Source: JAAUTS01 sp034440395
GTDB lineage: Bacteria; Verrucomicrobiota; Verrucomicrobiia; Methylacidiphilales; JAAUTS01
Reading direction: 5' to 3'
Assembly: GCA_034440395.1 (NCBI GenBank)
Contig: JAWXBW010000012.1
Span: forward strand, 1 to 64,000
Length of the DNA: 64,000 bases
Numbering within the stretch: the first letter of the stretch is position 1; every line of letters begins with the position of its first letter. Made by a program: the position numbers and the translations under genes. Under the pieces are notes generated by a model. The model did no database searches. It saw only the letters and a program-made list of their open reading frames with translations, and was not told the origin of the DNA. Positions 45,553 through 54,793 of the stretch are shown here, piece after piece.

Positions 45553-47127
45553 TTATTCAGATTTAATCGTTGGCTTTACAGTCTCAGCAGGTAAAGGAGC
45601 TTCGTTCACAGCTGGAACGGGCGCAGGCATTTGAGTTTGAGGTTTTGCCCTCGGTTTCTGAGTAGGAATAGGCCAAAGCAAGGTAACGGAACCTCCCTCA
45701 ATTTTTTCAATGGAGTAAAGAGTAGCTATGTTCGTAGCCTTTATAGATTCTTGCAATTGACGAAGAAACTGCCTGAATAAAAAAGCTCCTAGCCGGGAAG
45801 GTAACCGAGCCCCGCCTACATAAATATTTTGGTCATAGAATGATAAAACTTTACCGTCGGTTTTATAAAGGATTTCGTAGCGAATAAGCATTTGTTTTCC
45901 GAGGCAAACGACTTCGTCGATAAATTCCACACGATCGGAATAAAAACGCACTAAGAGTTTATTCCTCTCAAGGTCTAAGATTTGAGCCTGATCTGAGCGC
46001 TGAATTTTTAGATATTTTTTAAGCAATACATTTAACTGTCTGTCCTCAAAAGTGACGCTGGCATCACTTGGACGGATGCGTCTATTTTGGGAGCCTGAAG
46101 CTAGAAATAGCATTCGAGGTAAAGGGTTAACTACCTGATCTTCTGGCTGTGCGACCTTGTAGGCCTCGGCCCAATACTCATTTGCGCTGGTTGTAAAATT
46201 AAGTGCCTTAAAGCCGTAGTATCCGTAACAACCCAGAACACCAAGACCCACTAAAAGTATAATTGCACCAACAAAAGTGAGATTTCCGCCTCTTTCGGTA
46301 GCAAGATAAAAGAATGAATAAAAGACAGAAAGTAGTAGGAGACTAATTGTGCCTAGTATGAGAAGCATGGAGGCTTGGGGAAGCACTAAAGATGAGAAAG
46401 ATAGCTTAGTCGTCTCTTTAAATAATTTTTCCTGCTCTTGCTCGCTTCTCACTTCCAAAATTTCTTTGACCTCTTGTGGAGTCAACCATTTGCCTTCAAA
46501 ACGTGTTTTATTCTCTTTCAGGTAGCTCTGCCTCTGTAGCCATGGCGCCAAGAAGGAATCTATTTTTTCGCCTAAGTCTGGATAGTCCTTTGCGACTATT
46601 TGGGCTTGTGTGATTAGTGCGTCTAACTCTTCTGGAAGATAATTTTTAGCATCCTCAAAAGGCTGATTCACAATTTTTTCAAAAGCTTCTTTTTTAAGAG
46701 CTTCTTTCTCAGAGGCAGCACGTTTGCGATCCTCGGAGAGTTTTCTCAACTTGAAAGATTCTGATTCCAAGAGTTTTTTCGTGTCTGGAAAGTCAGAGGT
46801 TAATTTTTCATAGGAACTTAAGATTTCTTGAATTTGTACATCGGTCATGTCCTCAATACCTTTTGCATCGACAAGAGGAACCATTCCAACAAGAAAAGAT
46901 TTTTGCCAGCGTTGACTTCGATTAAGTTCATCGACGGTGACAAATACAATATCTTTCAGTTCCACTTGGTTAGCACGTATGATTTTAAGAGGGCTGCCTG
47001 GAATCTGAAGTACGACAACCTGATTGGTCTTTATTTCATCTGCTTGTGCTTGGGAGCTCATAATTCCTATGAATAAAAACAAGGATGCTACAAGAGATGT
47101 GAGAGATGTTGCGGAAAAAAAAATCAT
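45553..47127 (-). CDS. Exported/membrane protein of unknown function with two inner helices
   Basis: A 524-residue protein. A signal peptide (about residues 1-29, ending SSQAQA) is followed by a charged, largely helical region (about residues 90-250) with repeated Glu/Lys. Two transmembrane helices lie near residues 255-280 and 287-312. A soluble C-terminal domain contains YEILYKTDGKVLSFYDQNIY. The tail is Pro/Thr-rich. It lies 53 bases upstream of the CdaA fusion on the same strand and may share its mRNA. I do not recognise the family. Confidence 0.6.
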   Translation of the reverse strand: MIFFSATSLTSLVASLFLFIGIMSSQAQADEIKTNQVVVLQIPGSPLKIIRANQVELKDIVFVTVDELNRSQRWQKSFLVGMVPLVDAKGIEDMTDVQIQEILSSYEKLTSDFPDTKKLLESESFKLRKLSEDRKRAASEKEALKKEAFEKIVNQPFEDAKNYLPEELDALITQAQIVAKDYPDLGEKIDSFLAPWLQRQSYLKENKTRFEGKWLTPQEVKEILEVRSEQEQEKLFKETTKLSFSSLVLPQASMLLILGTISLLLLSVFYSFFYLATERGGNLTFVGAIILLVGLGVLGCYGYYGFKALNFTTSANEYWAEAYKVAQPEDQVVNPLPRMLFLASGSQNRRIRPSDASVTFEDRQLNVLLKKYLKIQRSDQAQILDLERNKLLVRFYSDRVEFIDEVVCLGKQMLIRYEILYKTDGKVLSFYDQNIYVGGARLPSRLGAFLFRQFLRQLQESIKATNIATLYSIEKIEGGSVTLLWPIPTQKPRAKPQTQMPAPVPAVNEAPLPAETVKPTIKSE

Positions 47128-47237
47128 AGATAAGTATGGCTTAAAGTGGCTGTTTAGGTTCGGGGTAATGCTGGGTGGTTTATAAACTCAGTCAATGCCT
47201 TAAAATAAATGTCTGCTAGCTCCTCTGGTTATGGAGT

Positions 47238-47762
47238 TTACAAAAGTCCCCTGCCCCTAAGGTCTTGAATGTGGCCTTCACCTGATGCCGTGATCATATC
47301 GACCATGAATTTTAAAAGGGAAACTTCCCAGCCCGTATCTATTCCAGCCAAGACTGTAGCCATAGGATCATTCCTTCCGATGACGTCTTCTTTCACTCTG
47401 GCAATGACTTGCTCAAAAGGTTCATGAACTTCGTAAAAACGTGTGTCTGACTTTTTCACGGAAAAGCCATATTTTAAGACAGCTATTTTATGGGCTTGTT
47501 GGTTTATTTGTTCAGCGAACTTCTCCGCCTCATCCCCAAAGCCCTCTAAAAGTAGTTTAGCGATATTACTGGAGGAAATGATTTGCGGGCGCTCCGCTAC
47601 AATAGTTCCCTCCCGCACATAGGACAATCCCGCATGATCCATATTTTCCGTAATGAGATAATAATTAACAAACGAGTTACCAAAAGTTTCCAACCTTTTT
47701 TCAGGTGGTAAGATCACTCTGGTTTGTTCCATGGCATAATTAAAATCGTCTGTGGTTAGCAT
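47238..47762 (-). CDS. Protein of unknown function
   Basis: A 174-residue soluble protein. It has no signal peptide and no cysteine cluster. Conspicuous segments are FVNYYLITENMDHAGLSYVREG, cut here to its most typical FVNYYLITENMD, and GRNDPMATVLAGIDTGWE. The compact, mixed alpha/beta composition looks like a real gene. I cannot name a family. It is transcribed toward the membrane-protein gene at 45553 but is separated from it by 110 bases. Confidence 0.6.
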   Translation of the reverse strand: MLTTDDFNYAMEQTRVILPPEKRLETFGNSFVNYYLITENMDHAGLSYVREGTIVAERPQIISSSNIAKLLLEGFGDEAEKFAEQINQQAHKIAVLKYGFSVKKSDTRFYEVHEPFEQVIARVKEDVIGRNDPMATVLAGIDTGWEVSLLKFMVDMITASGEGHIQDLRGRGLL

Positions 47763-48123
47763 GTATCAATCGATTCTAGTAGCACTCAGGCGTAAAAACA
47801 ATGACATAAGCGTAAGTTTTTGAAATCCAGAATATTAAGGTGACTCGACGCAAATTTAGTTTCTACAAGCAAGTAGATTAGTTTTATCGTTTATCTTGGC
47901 GGGGAGTAATTGGCGTAATTAAAATGAAATCGCCAGCGTGTTCCACAATGCTTCAAATGAACCTCAGAAAGGGGATGAGCCATAGATGGTTAAAATCGGT
48001 GTGTTATACAACAAGAATAGTCCAGTTTGATACGAATGCCTAAAATAATCTAGTCACGCTCTTCATGAAATGCTCTAGACTTCGTATTGTTTTTACATTG
48101 GAAATAGCCAAATTTTAAATTTT
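47763..48123. other. Intergenic stretch of 361 bases with no gene seen
   Basis: It separates the divergent gene at 47238-47762 from glpX. I see no open frame with family motifs, no clear hairpin and no RNA gene. It presumably holds the two promoters, but no strong -35/-10 pair stands out. Confidence 0.5.
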
Positions 48124-49194
48124 ATGTATTATACTTCTATGGCTTCTTTTAGCGCTGATATTGAGCGAAACTTGGAGATGGACTTTTTGCGTGCCACAGA
48201 AATTGCTGCACTCAACACGTTACAGTGGCTGGGAAAAGGAAATAAAGAGGCTGCAGATGCCGCCGCTTCCGACGCAATTCGCGGCATGTTTGATCTAATG
48301 GATATTTCCGGCAAAATCGTCATTGGCGAAGGGATCAAAGATGAAGCTCCAGGTTTATTTATCGGTGAAAAAGTAGGCCTTTGGCGTCAAAACTCACCTC
48401 GTTTCGATATTGCTCTTGATCCCGTTGATGGGACAACCAACGCAGCTAAAGGAATGCCCAATTCCCTAAGTTGTATCGCTGCCGCCCTTGCAGATGAAAA
48501 AGGCGAATCTAGCCTGCTAGATATCCCCGCATTTTATCTTAAAAAACTAGCCTATCCCCTTGCCGTCCGTCGTGCGTGGATCAATGATCCTAAACTTCCC
48601 ATCGACGTTGACGCACCCATCGAAGAAGTCATTGATGTTACCGCAAAAATTTTAAATAAAGAGGTGCGTGACGTCGTCATCTGCGCTCTAGATCGTCCGC
48701 GCAATAGCGAACTCATTGAAGCTGTGCGTAAAAAAGGTGCTTGCCTGCGTTTGATCGTTGATGGCGACATCGCCGCTGCCCTAGCTCCAGCCATGCACAC
48801 ATCGAATATTGATCTGTATGCGGGCATTGGCGGTAGTCCTGAAGGCGTCCTTTCCGCTGCAGGCTTGCGATGTCTCGGTGGCGGAATGCGCGCAAAAATC
48901 TGGCCTCGTGACGAAGCTGAGCGCCAGTCCCTTATTGATGCAGGTTGGGGAGATCGACTTAACTTTCAATTCATGTCCAAAGACTTAGCTCGTGGCTCCA
49001 ACATCCTATTCGCTGCAACAGGTATTAGTAGCAGTCCTCTGCTTAAGGGCGTTGAAGTCCGCGGCAACATTGCTACGACCTATTCAGTACTAATGCGTGC
49101 CCGCAGCGGAACAGTGCGTATGATCGAAGCTCAACATAATCTTAGCCGCAAAACAATCCATCTGCGCTCCACCCAAAGTGAAAAACCTGTTTAA
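48124..49194 (+). CDS. glpX: Class II fructose-1,6-bisphosphatase
   Basis: A 356-residue GlpX-type phosphatase. Family motifs are IVIGEGIKDEAPGL, the metal-binding DPVDGTTNAAKG and LYAGIGGSPEGVLSAAGLR. It removes the 1-phosphate in gluconeogenesis. An in-frame ATG at 48139 (MASFSADIERN) is the more usual start for the family and would shorten it by five residues. It stands alone. Confidence 0.92.
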   Translation: MYYTSMASFSADIERNLEMDFLRATEIAALNTLQWLGKGNKEAADAAASDAIRGMFDLMDISGKIVIGEGIKDEAPGLFIGEKVGLWRQNSPRFDIALDPVDGTTNAAKGMPNSLSCIAAALADEKGESSLLDIPAFYLKKLAYPLAVRRAWINDPKLPIDVDAPIEEVIDVTAKILNKEVRDVVICALDRPRNSELIEAVRKKGACLRLIVDGDIAAALAPAMHTSNIDLYAGIGGSPEGVLSAAGLRCLGGGMRAKIWPRDEAERQSLIDAGWGDRLNFQFMSKDLARGSNILFAATGISSSPLLKGVEVRGNIATTYSVLMRARSGTVRMIEAQHNLSRKTIHLRSTQSEKPV

Positions 49195-49208
49195 GTTCAT
49201 CTCGCCCT

Positions 49209-49251
49209 AACGTTACTTTTTCACATTAACTTTGCTCGTAAAAAGTATGTT
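49209..49251 (+). terminator. Possible hairpin after glpX
   Basis: TACTTTTT at 49214-49221 and AAAAAGTA at 49240-49247 are complementary, with partly matching flanks. The hairpin lies 20 bases after the glpX stop. The stem is AT-rich and has no clean T-run behind it, so the call is weak. Confidence 0.25.
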
Positions 49252-49302
49252 AACCCTTCACAGAAAAATCTAAATTATCCTGAGAACTAACTGAACTCTT
49301 TT

Positions 49303-49650
49303 ATGATCAAATCCTCAAACACCGCACAAACCAATAAAAAGAAAAGTATCCAACAACATTATTTGCAAGCCTTTCTTCTTGCCTCTGGGATGCTAGGTGT
49401 CTCCCTCTCATTGGGTATACTCGGTTACCACTTTATTGCGGGATTCACTTGGGTTGATGCCCTTCTAGATGCTTCTATGATTTTGTCAGGCATGGGTCCT
49501 GTGCAGATACTCGATACAAATGCAGCTAAAATTTTCGCCTCTTGTTATGCGCTTTTTTCAGGAGTCGTCTTTATAGCGGCATCGGGAATCCTGCTAGCAC
49601 CCATGTTTCATCGAGTGTTGCACCGTTTCCATCTTGAGCAAAAGGATTGA
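49303..49650 (+). CDS. Two-helix membrane protein resembling a K+-channel pore module
   Basis: A 115-residue membrane protein. Helix 1 lies at about residues 24-48. A short re-entrant-like stretch follows (DALLDASMILSGMGPV, residues 52-67), then helix 2 at about 75-103 (KIFASCYALFSGVVFIAA). The order helix, pore helix, filter-like loop, helix matches two-transmembrane K+ channels, but the TVGYG filter is replaced by SGMGPV. The C-terminus (HRVLHRFHLEQ) is basic. It may be a degenerate channel family of unknown transport. It is not near other transporters. Confidence 0.65.
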   Translation: MIKSSNTAQTNKKKSIQQHYLQAFLLASGMLGVSLSLGILGYHFIAGFTWVDALLDASMILSGMGPVQILDTNAAKIFASCYALFSGVVFIAASGILLAPMFHRVLHRFHLEQKD

Positions 49651-49816
49651 AGGAATTTTCCGCAAAAACGTTGCTCCGCCGATGGGCAGAAGTGTTCAAG
49701 GTGGCTCATTTTTTTGTTTTATCATTGTAAAATCAACTTTCGGAACCTATTTGGTCTTATTCGAAACCTTATATTATTGCGACGTAGACGATTTTCTAGC
49801 CCTGTTCATAAACTTA

Positions 49817-49845
49817 TTGCAAAGCACCCTGTCATGACGTATGTT
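49817..49845 (+). promoter_or_regulatory. Candidate promoter of tRNA-Pro
   Basis: TTGCAA at 49817-49822 and TATGTT at 49840-49845 are separated by 17 bases. The -10 box lies 13 bases before the tRNA gene, as expected for a stable-RNA promoter. Confidence 0.45.
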
Positions 49846-49858
49846 TTCCCTTCACACA

Positions 49859-49932
49859 CGGAGTGTAGCTTAGCTTGGTAGAGCGCCTGGTTTGGGACCA
49901 GGAGGTCGTAGGTTCAAATCCTATCACTCCGA
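49859..49932 (+). tRNA. tRNA-Pro (anticodon TGG)
   Basis: A 74-base gene folds as a full cloverleaf. The acceptor arms are CGGAGTG and CACTCCG with discriminator A. The anticodon loop TTTGGGA gives TGG. The T loop reads GGTTCAAATCC. No CCA is encoded. A T-run follows immediately and could serve as the transcription end. Confidence 0.95.
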
Positions 49933-50006
49933 TTTTTTGAAACCTAAAAACAGCACTTTTAATTGCTTGCCATAGCTCCTAACTTGTTCACTATCTAATA
50001 CCCACT

Positions 50007-50222
50007 ATGGCTATCAATCGTAACGAACTCGTCCAATCCGCCCTGAGCAAAGTAGAAGCTCCGGAAATCCTCATCAATATGATCTCTAAGCGTGTGCGTC
50101 AGCTCGGTATGGGAGAACGCCCCATGATCGTAGTAGAACCTCGCATGACCTTCATGGATGTAGCTCTTAAAGAAGTGGCTGATGGTAAGCTGGCCTTTGA
50201 ATTTATTGATGCTAAGAGCTAA
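50007..50222 (+). CDS. rpoZ: RNA polymerase omega subunit
   Basis: A 71-residue small protein. The N-terminal ALSKVEAPEILINMISKRVRQ and the following MDVALKEVADGKLAFEF match the omega subunit, which stabilises the beta' subunit of RNA polymerase. The typical N-terminal helix-turn reading VLINMISKRARQL is visible. It lies downstream of tRNA-Pro and 71 bases upstream of smpB. The short family makes the call slightly less certain. Confidence 0.82.
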   Translation: MAINRNELVQSALSKVEAPEILINMISKRVRQLGMGERPMIVVEPRMTFMDVALKEVADGKLAFEFIDAKS

Positions 50223-50293
50223 ACCTATTTGGCAGAGCCTATCTCGGTTACCTGCTAGAGGTGCCATCCCCTTGCACAACGAGGATCGCACCT

Positions 50294-50758
50294 ATGAGTA
50301 ACAAAGTAATCGAAATCAACAACCGAAAAGCGGGTCACGACTACACCATTCTCGAATCCTTCGAGGCCGGAGTTGAACTACAAGGCACCGAGGTCAAGTC
50401 TATCCGTGATGGACAAGGTAATTTAAACGACGCTTTTGCTCGCATCGAAAAAGGTCAAGCTTGGCTCTATAATTTCCACATTGCACCCTACGATAAAGGT
50501 AACCGCGAGAACCATGAAGCGAAACGAATTCGCCGCCTACTGGTTCATAAAAACGAAATCATTAAGCTTCATGCTGAGACTAGCATCGCAGGTAAATCTC
50601 TCATTCCACTCAAAGGTTATTTTAAAAATCGCCGCTTCAAAATTTTAATCGGCATCTGCAAAGGCAAGACGCACGGAGACCGCCGTCAAGACATCAAGAA
50701 ACGCGACACTGACCGTGAAATCAAACGGCTCAGTGCGCATCAACTAAAACGGAAGTGA
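50294..50758 (+). CDS. smpB: SsrA (tmRNA)-binding protein
   Basis: A 154-residue SmpB. Motifs are NRKAGHDYTILESFEAGVEL, cut to GTEVKSIRDGQGNLNDAFA, NFHIAPYDKGNRENHEAKR and the basic tail GKTHGDRRQDIKKRDTDREI. It delivers tmRNA to stalled ribosomes. I start at the ATG at 50294; a GTG at 50261 gives an unlikely extension. Its stop overlaps the GTG start of the next gene by three bases (GTGA). The tmRNA gene itself is not in the window. Confidence 0.94.
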   Translation: MSNKVIEINNRKAGHDYTILESFEAGVELQGTEVKSIRDGQGNLNDAFARIEKGQAWLYNFHIAPYDKGNRENHEAKRIRRLLVHKNEIIKLHAETSIAGKSLIPLKGYFKNRRFKILIGICKGKTHGDRRQDIKKRDTDREIKRLSAHQLKRK

Positions 50759-52143
50759 AAACAGCGCACTCATTAGGTTCTAAAAAAGCAATATGGCTTC
50801 CTGCCTTAAATAAGCTCTTACCTAACAAGGTTTCAACCACAGAGGCCATACTTCATGAACATGGTGGAGATGCGTGGTTTGCCCATTCCATGCCTCAGGC
50901 CGTTGTGATACCAGAAAGCACCGCAGATGTGCAAAAACTTATGCGCTTCTGCGCTAAGCGTAAAATCCCTGTCACCCCACGCGGATCTGGCCGAGGCTAC
51001 GTAGGAGGCTGCGTGCCCGTCCAAGGCGGCATAAGTCTTTCCCTTAAAAAGATGAATCGCATCTTAGAAATTTCTAAAGAAGACAGTCTGGCAGTAGTAG
51101 AGCCAGGGGTCATTACAGGAGATATTCAATCTTTAGTTAAAGCTCAAGGGCTTTACTACCCGCCTGACCCCGCCAGTGCGGCAGAAAGTTCCATTGGTGG
51201 AAATATCGCCACGAATGCAGGCGGGCCACGCTGTCTAAAATATGGCGTGACGCGGAACTATATCATAGGATTACACGTTGTCTTAGCTAATGGTGATCTG
51301 GTTAAAGTTGGCGGTCGCACCCAAAAGAATAAACTAGGCTTTAACTTAACCGACCTCTTTATTGGTTCTGAAGGCATGTTAGGCATTGTAACCCAAGCCA
51401 CTTTACGCCTCCTACCGCATCCTCCCGCACGAGCCTTGATCGTAGCCTCCTTTGCCCACGCCACGGGAGCAGCTATGGCAGTGCAAAAAATTTTATCCGC
51501 AGGCTTCTTACCTAGTGCTTTGGAAATCGCCGACTCCTTTACCCTCGAAGCAGCTCGCACTTATTCCACGGCGGTGCCTTTAGGCAAAGCGCTCCTTATG
51601 GTAGAGATTGACGGCCAGATCAGCTCCGTTAAATCTGAAGAAAAAAGTTTAGTAACCCTGCTGCGCCAACTTAAAGCACTCAGTACCCAAACATCCCATG
51701 ACCCGAAAGGCATGGAAAAGCTTTGGGCTATTCGGAAAGCCTTTTCCTACAGCTTACGAGCTACGGGATTAACCAAGCTAAATGAGGATGTCGTAGTGCC
51801 ACGTGGTAAACTTCTTCAACTCTTTCAACTTACAAAAACGTTACAAAAAAAATATAAGATAGCCGTAGCCTCCTTCGGTCATGCTGGTGATGGTAATATT
51901 CACGTCAACCTCATGGTTCCACCACAGGACGCCCAGTCCCCCCATGTTGCGGCTGCTTTAGCAGAACTATTTCATACTGTCTTATCTTGGGGCGGCACGA
52001 TCACAGGGGAGCATGGCGTAGGCCTAGCTAAAAAACCATGGTGGAACGCTGCGACTACACCAGAATTAAGAAGTCTCCATCATTGCATAAAAACTGCGCT
52101 TGATCCACTAGCTCTCCTCAATCCTGGTAAGTTTTTAGACTAG
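50755..52143 (+). CDS. FAD-linked oxidase, glycolate/lactate dehydrogenase-like (GlcD type)
   Basis: A 462-residue flavoprotein of the FAD-binding PCMH family. The FAD domain shows PRGSGRGYVGGCVPVQGGIS, then DPASAAESSIGGNIATNAGG and GSEGMLGIVTQATLRL. The C-terminal domain contains ASFGHAGDGNIHVN and the final GTITGEHGVGLAKK. The substrate is a 2-hydroxy acid such as glycolate or D-lactate. The start is GTG, overlapping the smpB stop. No iron-sulfur partner (GlcF) is adjacent, so the electron acceptor is unknown. Confidence 0.88.
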   Translation: MKTAHSLGSKKAIWLPALNKLLPNKVSTTEAILHEHGGDAWFAHSMPQAVVIPESTADVQKLMRFCAKRKIPVTPRGSGRGYVGGCVPVQGGISLSLKKMNRILEISKEDSLAVVEPGVITGDIQSLVKAQGLYYPPDPASAAESSIGGNIATNAGGPRCLKYGVTRNYIIGLHVVLANGDLVKVGGRTQKNKLGFNLTDLFIGSEGMLGIVTQATLRLLPHPPARALIVASFAHATGAAMAVQKILSAGFLPSALEIADSFTLEAARTYSTAVPLGKALLMVEIDGQISSVKSEEKSLVTLLRQLKALSTQTSHDPKGMEKLWAIRKAFSYSLRATGLTKLNEDVVVPRGKLLQLFQLTKTLQKKYKIAVASFGHAGDGNIHVNLMVPPQDAQSPHVAAALAELFHTVLSWGGTITGEHGVGLAKKPWWNAATTPELRSLHHCIKTALDPLALLNPGKFLD

Positions 52144-52683
52144 TGCTTTCTTAGTCATTTTGTCTCTAGGCCAAGCTAATAAAATAACTGCGTAGCCGAC
52201 TAATCCCGTCACAAGTCCCACGACAAAGCAACCTAGGAAAAGAGTTAGAATAATTTTCAAAACCATAGAAGCATCCAGTGCCAACTCGTGAAACCGAAAC
52301 TCAACAATTTTATGCAAAATATGTTTCCAGCCTCCCATGCTTTCTGGTTTAAAGCCTAGGATACGGCAGCCTAAAATAAAAGCTGCAGGATAATACACGG
52401 GGGCGGTGAAAGGATTGGTGATCCATTGCAGACAAAACGTCATAGGCAAGTTCGCTCTGACTGCGACGGCCACGAAGGTTGATAACACGATGTGAACCCC
52501 CATCAAAGGACTCGAAGCTATCAGACAACCAAACAACCACGCCCGCGCCACAGGCTCACGCTTTAACTGCCAGAGATCTTTACTAAATAGGTGGTCACCT
52601 AGCCATGAGTGTAAGCGTCCGCCCTTAAGCTTATGGCGAGAAAATCCTCGACGGTGAAACCAACGAAAAACTTTAAAGGACAT
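52135..52683 (-). CDS. DUF2062 membrane protein
   Basis: A 182-residue protein with about three hydrophobic helices, matching the DUF2062 pattern (WLFGCLIASSPLMGVHIVLS, then NPFTAPVYYPAAFILG). The N-terminal part is basic. DUF2062 proteins often accompany glycosyltransferases, but no function is established. Its 3' end overlaps the end of the GlcD-like gene by nine bases in convergent orientation. It starts four bases after the Sel1 gene stop. Confidence 0.8.
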   Translation of the reverse strand: MSFKVFRWFHRRGFSRHKLKGGRLHSWLGDHLFSKDLWQLKREPVARAWLFGCLIASSPLMGVHIVLSTFVAVAVRANLPMTFCLQWITNPFTAPVYYPAAFILGCRILGFKPESMGGWKHILHKIVEFRFHELALDASMVLKIILTLFLGCFVVGLVTGLVGYAVILLAWPRDKMTKKALV

Positions 52684-52686
52684 GCC

Positions 52687-53598
52687 CTACTCAACTTTCG
52701 GCGAAAAAGCGTCTACGAGTTTGATCGCTTTATTAACGTCTTCGGGCTTCATTAATTGTTGTAAATTTCTAGCATCTTCTTGAGCGGTCGCATCGCCATT
52801 TTTACCTGCTAGGATAAACCATTTTAACGCACTAACTAAGTCAGCCGGCGGAATTCTGCCTTCCTCGTAGATGATCCCAACATTAGCCATAGCATTCTTG
52901 TTCCCTTGGTTTGCCGCCCGCTCCAGCCAATAAAGTGCTTTCTTCACGTCTTTAGGAACTCCCTTACCTTGCATGTAGAGAAGACCAAGGTCGTTTTGCG
53001 CAAGTTGGTTGCCCTGCAAGGCAGCCTTTTCATACCACTTAGCCGCCTCCTGTGGATTAGCTAAAACACCCTTACCTTGCATGTAGAGTGTTGCTAAAAG
53101 ATTTTGACTTTCTTGGTCTCCTGTCTCGGCGTAGCGCCGTATCCATTCGGCACCCTTAGTAGGATCTGGAGCTACTCCGAAACCGTTCAAATAGGCTTTA
53201 CCTAAATTAAAGAAGGCTGAGGGATAGTTAAGGTCCGCTGCTTTTTGATACCATTCAACTGCGCCCGTAGGGTCTAGGTCTGTGCCGTAACCATTCGCTT
53301 TGCAAACCCCCACAGCATTGATAGATCGGAGATGCCCCAACTGAGCTGCCTTTAAAGTGAATTGGTAACCTTTCACTTTATCTTTTTCTAGACCTTGCCC
53401 AGCCCAATAACGAAATCCCAGGCTCGCCAACCCCTCTGCCTTCCCTGCGTCAGCCACCGCTTGCACTTCAGCTAAGGACTTGTCTTTTAAAGGGTCCTGA
53501 TTATCTTGCGCGCCCAGATGGCAAATCAGGTTACCTAGCAAAATGGCGACGACTAAGGCCCTTATTTTTCCGACATGGTATTGAAAGAAAAAAGTCAT
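52687..53598 (-). CDS. Exported Sel1-repeat (TPR-like) protein
   Basis: A 303-residue exported protein. The signal peptide is residues 1-30. At least six Sel1 repeats of 36 residues follow. Each has a motif such as AFFNLGKAYLNGFGVAPD or AQNDLGLLYMQGKGVPKD, with alternating A...G...Y..G.G.  Such repeats build a superhelix for protein binding, often in the periplasm or outer membrane. It lies between a phosphoesterase gene upstream and the DUF2062 gene downstream, all on one strand. Its partner is unknown. Confidence 0.85.
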   Translation of the reverse strand: MTFFFQYHVGKIRALVVAILLGNLICHLGAQDNQDPLKDKSLAEVQAVADAGKAEGLASLGFRYWAGQGLEKDKVKGYQFTLKAAQLGHLRSINAVGVCKANGYGTDLDPTGAVEWYQKAADLNYPSAFFNLGKAYLNGFGVAPDPTKGAEWIRRYAETGDQESQNLLATLYMQGKGVLANPQEAAKWYEKAALQGNQLAQNDLGLLYMQGKGVPKDVKKALYWLERAANQGNKNAMANVGIIYEEGRIPPADLVSALKWFILAGKNGDATAQEDARNLQQLMKPEDVNKAIKLVDAFSPKVE

Positions 53599-53616
53599 CT
53601 GTGAGAGGAATTAAAT

Positions 53617-54348
53617 TTAAGCACCGATTTGAATACGCATGGCAAGAGGCTCTGGGAGTCTGGCCATAAGGATTTTACGTTGTGTGAGTTCTATATTGTA
53701 ACTAATGCGGCGAAATTCGATCAAACTTTGATCAGGCGTGTAAATTACATAGCTTGAGCGCCAATCCCTATCTCTTGGTTGCCCAACAGATCCCACGTTA
53801 ACTAAATATCGAGCGCCTTTTTTAAGTTGTAGCCGCTGCATCTTGGGCATTTCACTTACACCTCGATCTTTAATAAAAACTTTAGGTATGTGGGTATGTC
53901 CGCAAAAACAAAGAGATGTCATCTGATACGTAAAACTACTTTCTGCCTCTAAATCAGAGGTTACGTAGTTCCATTGTGCAGGGTCATCCATTGAAGCGTG
54001 CACGGCGGTAAATCCCCCTACTTTTAGCTGCATAGGTAAGTCCCATAGAAAAGTCTTATCCTCGTCCTTTAATCTTCTCTTGGAATAAGCGATTCCCTCT
54101 CCTGCTAAGGCATTAAAATTTTTTCCATCCTTAGCACCAGAAACAATCTCATCATGGTTGCCTTTGATAACGGGGCAACCTAGTGCTTGCACGAGGCGCA
54201 GGCACTCTAATGGATTAGCGTTATAACCCACAATATCACCTAGACAAACAGGATGCGTTACCCCCTGCCCATGCATGTCTTGTAGCACAGCGGTTAACGC
54301 CTCCATGTTGCTGTGAATGTCGCTAAAGATTCCGTATTTAATTTTCAC
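53617..54348 (-). CDS. Calcineurin-like metallophosphoesterase (YfcE/DUF-type)
   Basis: A 243-residue dinuclear metal phosphoesterase. Metal motifs are FSDIHSNMEAL, LGDIVGYN, IKGNHDE and FCGHTHIPKV. An extra VNVGSVGQPRDRDWRSSYV segment is the C-terminal signature of the protein-family group that includes predicted phosphodiesterases. The substrate is not known. It is the first gene of a run with the Sel1 and DUF2062 genes (spacing 18 and 3 bases). Confidence 0.88.
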   Translation of the reverse strand: MKIKYGIFSDIHSNMEALTAVLQDMHGQGVTHPVCLGDIVGYNANPLECLRLVQALGCPVIKGNHDEIVSGAKDGKNFNALAGEGIAYSKRRLKDEDKTFLWDLPMQLKVGGFTAVHASMDDPAQWNYVTSDLEAESSFTYQMTSLCFCGHTHIPKVFIKDRGVSEMPKMQRLQLKKGARYLVNVGSVGQPRDRDWRSSYVIYTPDQSLIEFRRISYNIELTQRKILMARLPEPLAMRIQIGA

Positions 54349-54459
54349 GTAGTAATATTAAAAATATATTAAGTCAGAGCCACAAGTGCGAGCCAAATTA
54401 TCGAGAGAAGTAAAATAGTGCTTCCTAACAAGGGATTATCATGATCCTAAAATTCTCTG

Positions 54460-54488
54460 TTGAAATTTTTACCTGTTTGAGAGATTAT
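54460..54488 (+). promoter_or_regulatory. Candidate promoter of tRNA-Thr
   Basis: TTGAAA at 54460-54465 and GATTAT at 54483-54488 are 17 bases apart. The tRNA gene begins 16 bases later. This promoter could also drive the tRNA-His gene downstream. Confidence 0.45.
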
Positions 54489-54504
54489 ATGCCTTCCAAA
54501 TTCT

Positions 54505-54576
<72 letters not shown>

Positions 54577-54656
54577 CCCTTCTCTAAAGTTTTTACATTT
54601 CCCTCATTTTAGAGTTGAATGCTGCGTAGGCTGATTTACTATCTTGCCTTCCATAT

Positions 54657-54732
54657 GGCGGCCGTAGCTCAATGGTAGAGCTCCAGATTGTGATTCTGGC
54701 TGTTGCGGGTTCGAGCCCCGTCGGTCGCCCCA
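54657..54732 (+). tRNA. tRNA-His (anticodon GTG)
   Basis: A cloverleaf with acceptor arms GCGGCCG/CGGTCGC, preceded by the extra G(-1) at 54657 that marks tRNA-His. The anticodon loop TTGTGAT gives GTG. The T loop is GGTTCGAGCCC. The last bases CCA at 54730-54732 appear encoded, unlike in the other tRNAs here. Confidence 0.94.
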
Positions 54733-54793
54733 TTTTGCTTTATCCTATCAATCCTCTGGACTTTTCTTCTTAAATTCGTTTTCGTCTATCTGC

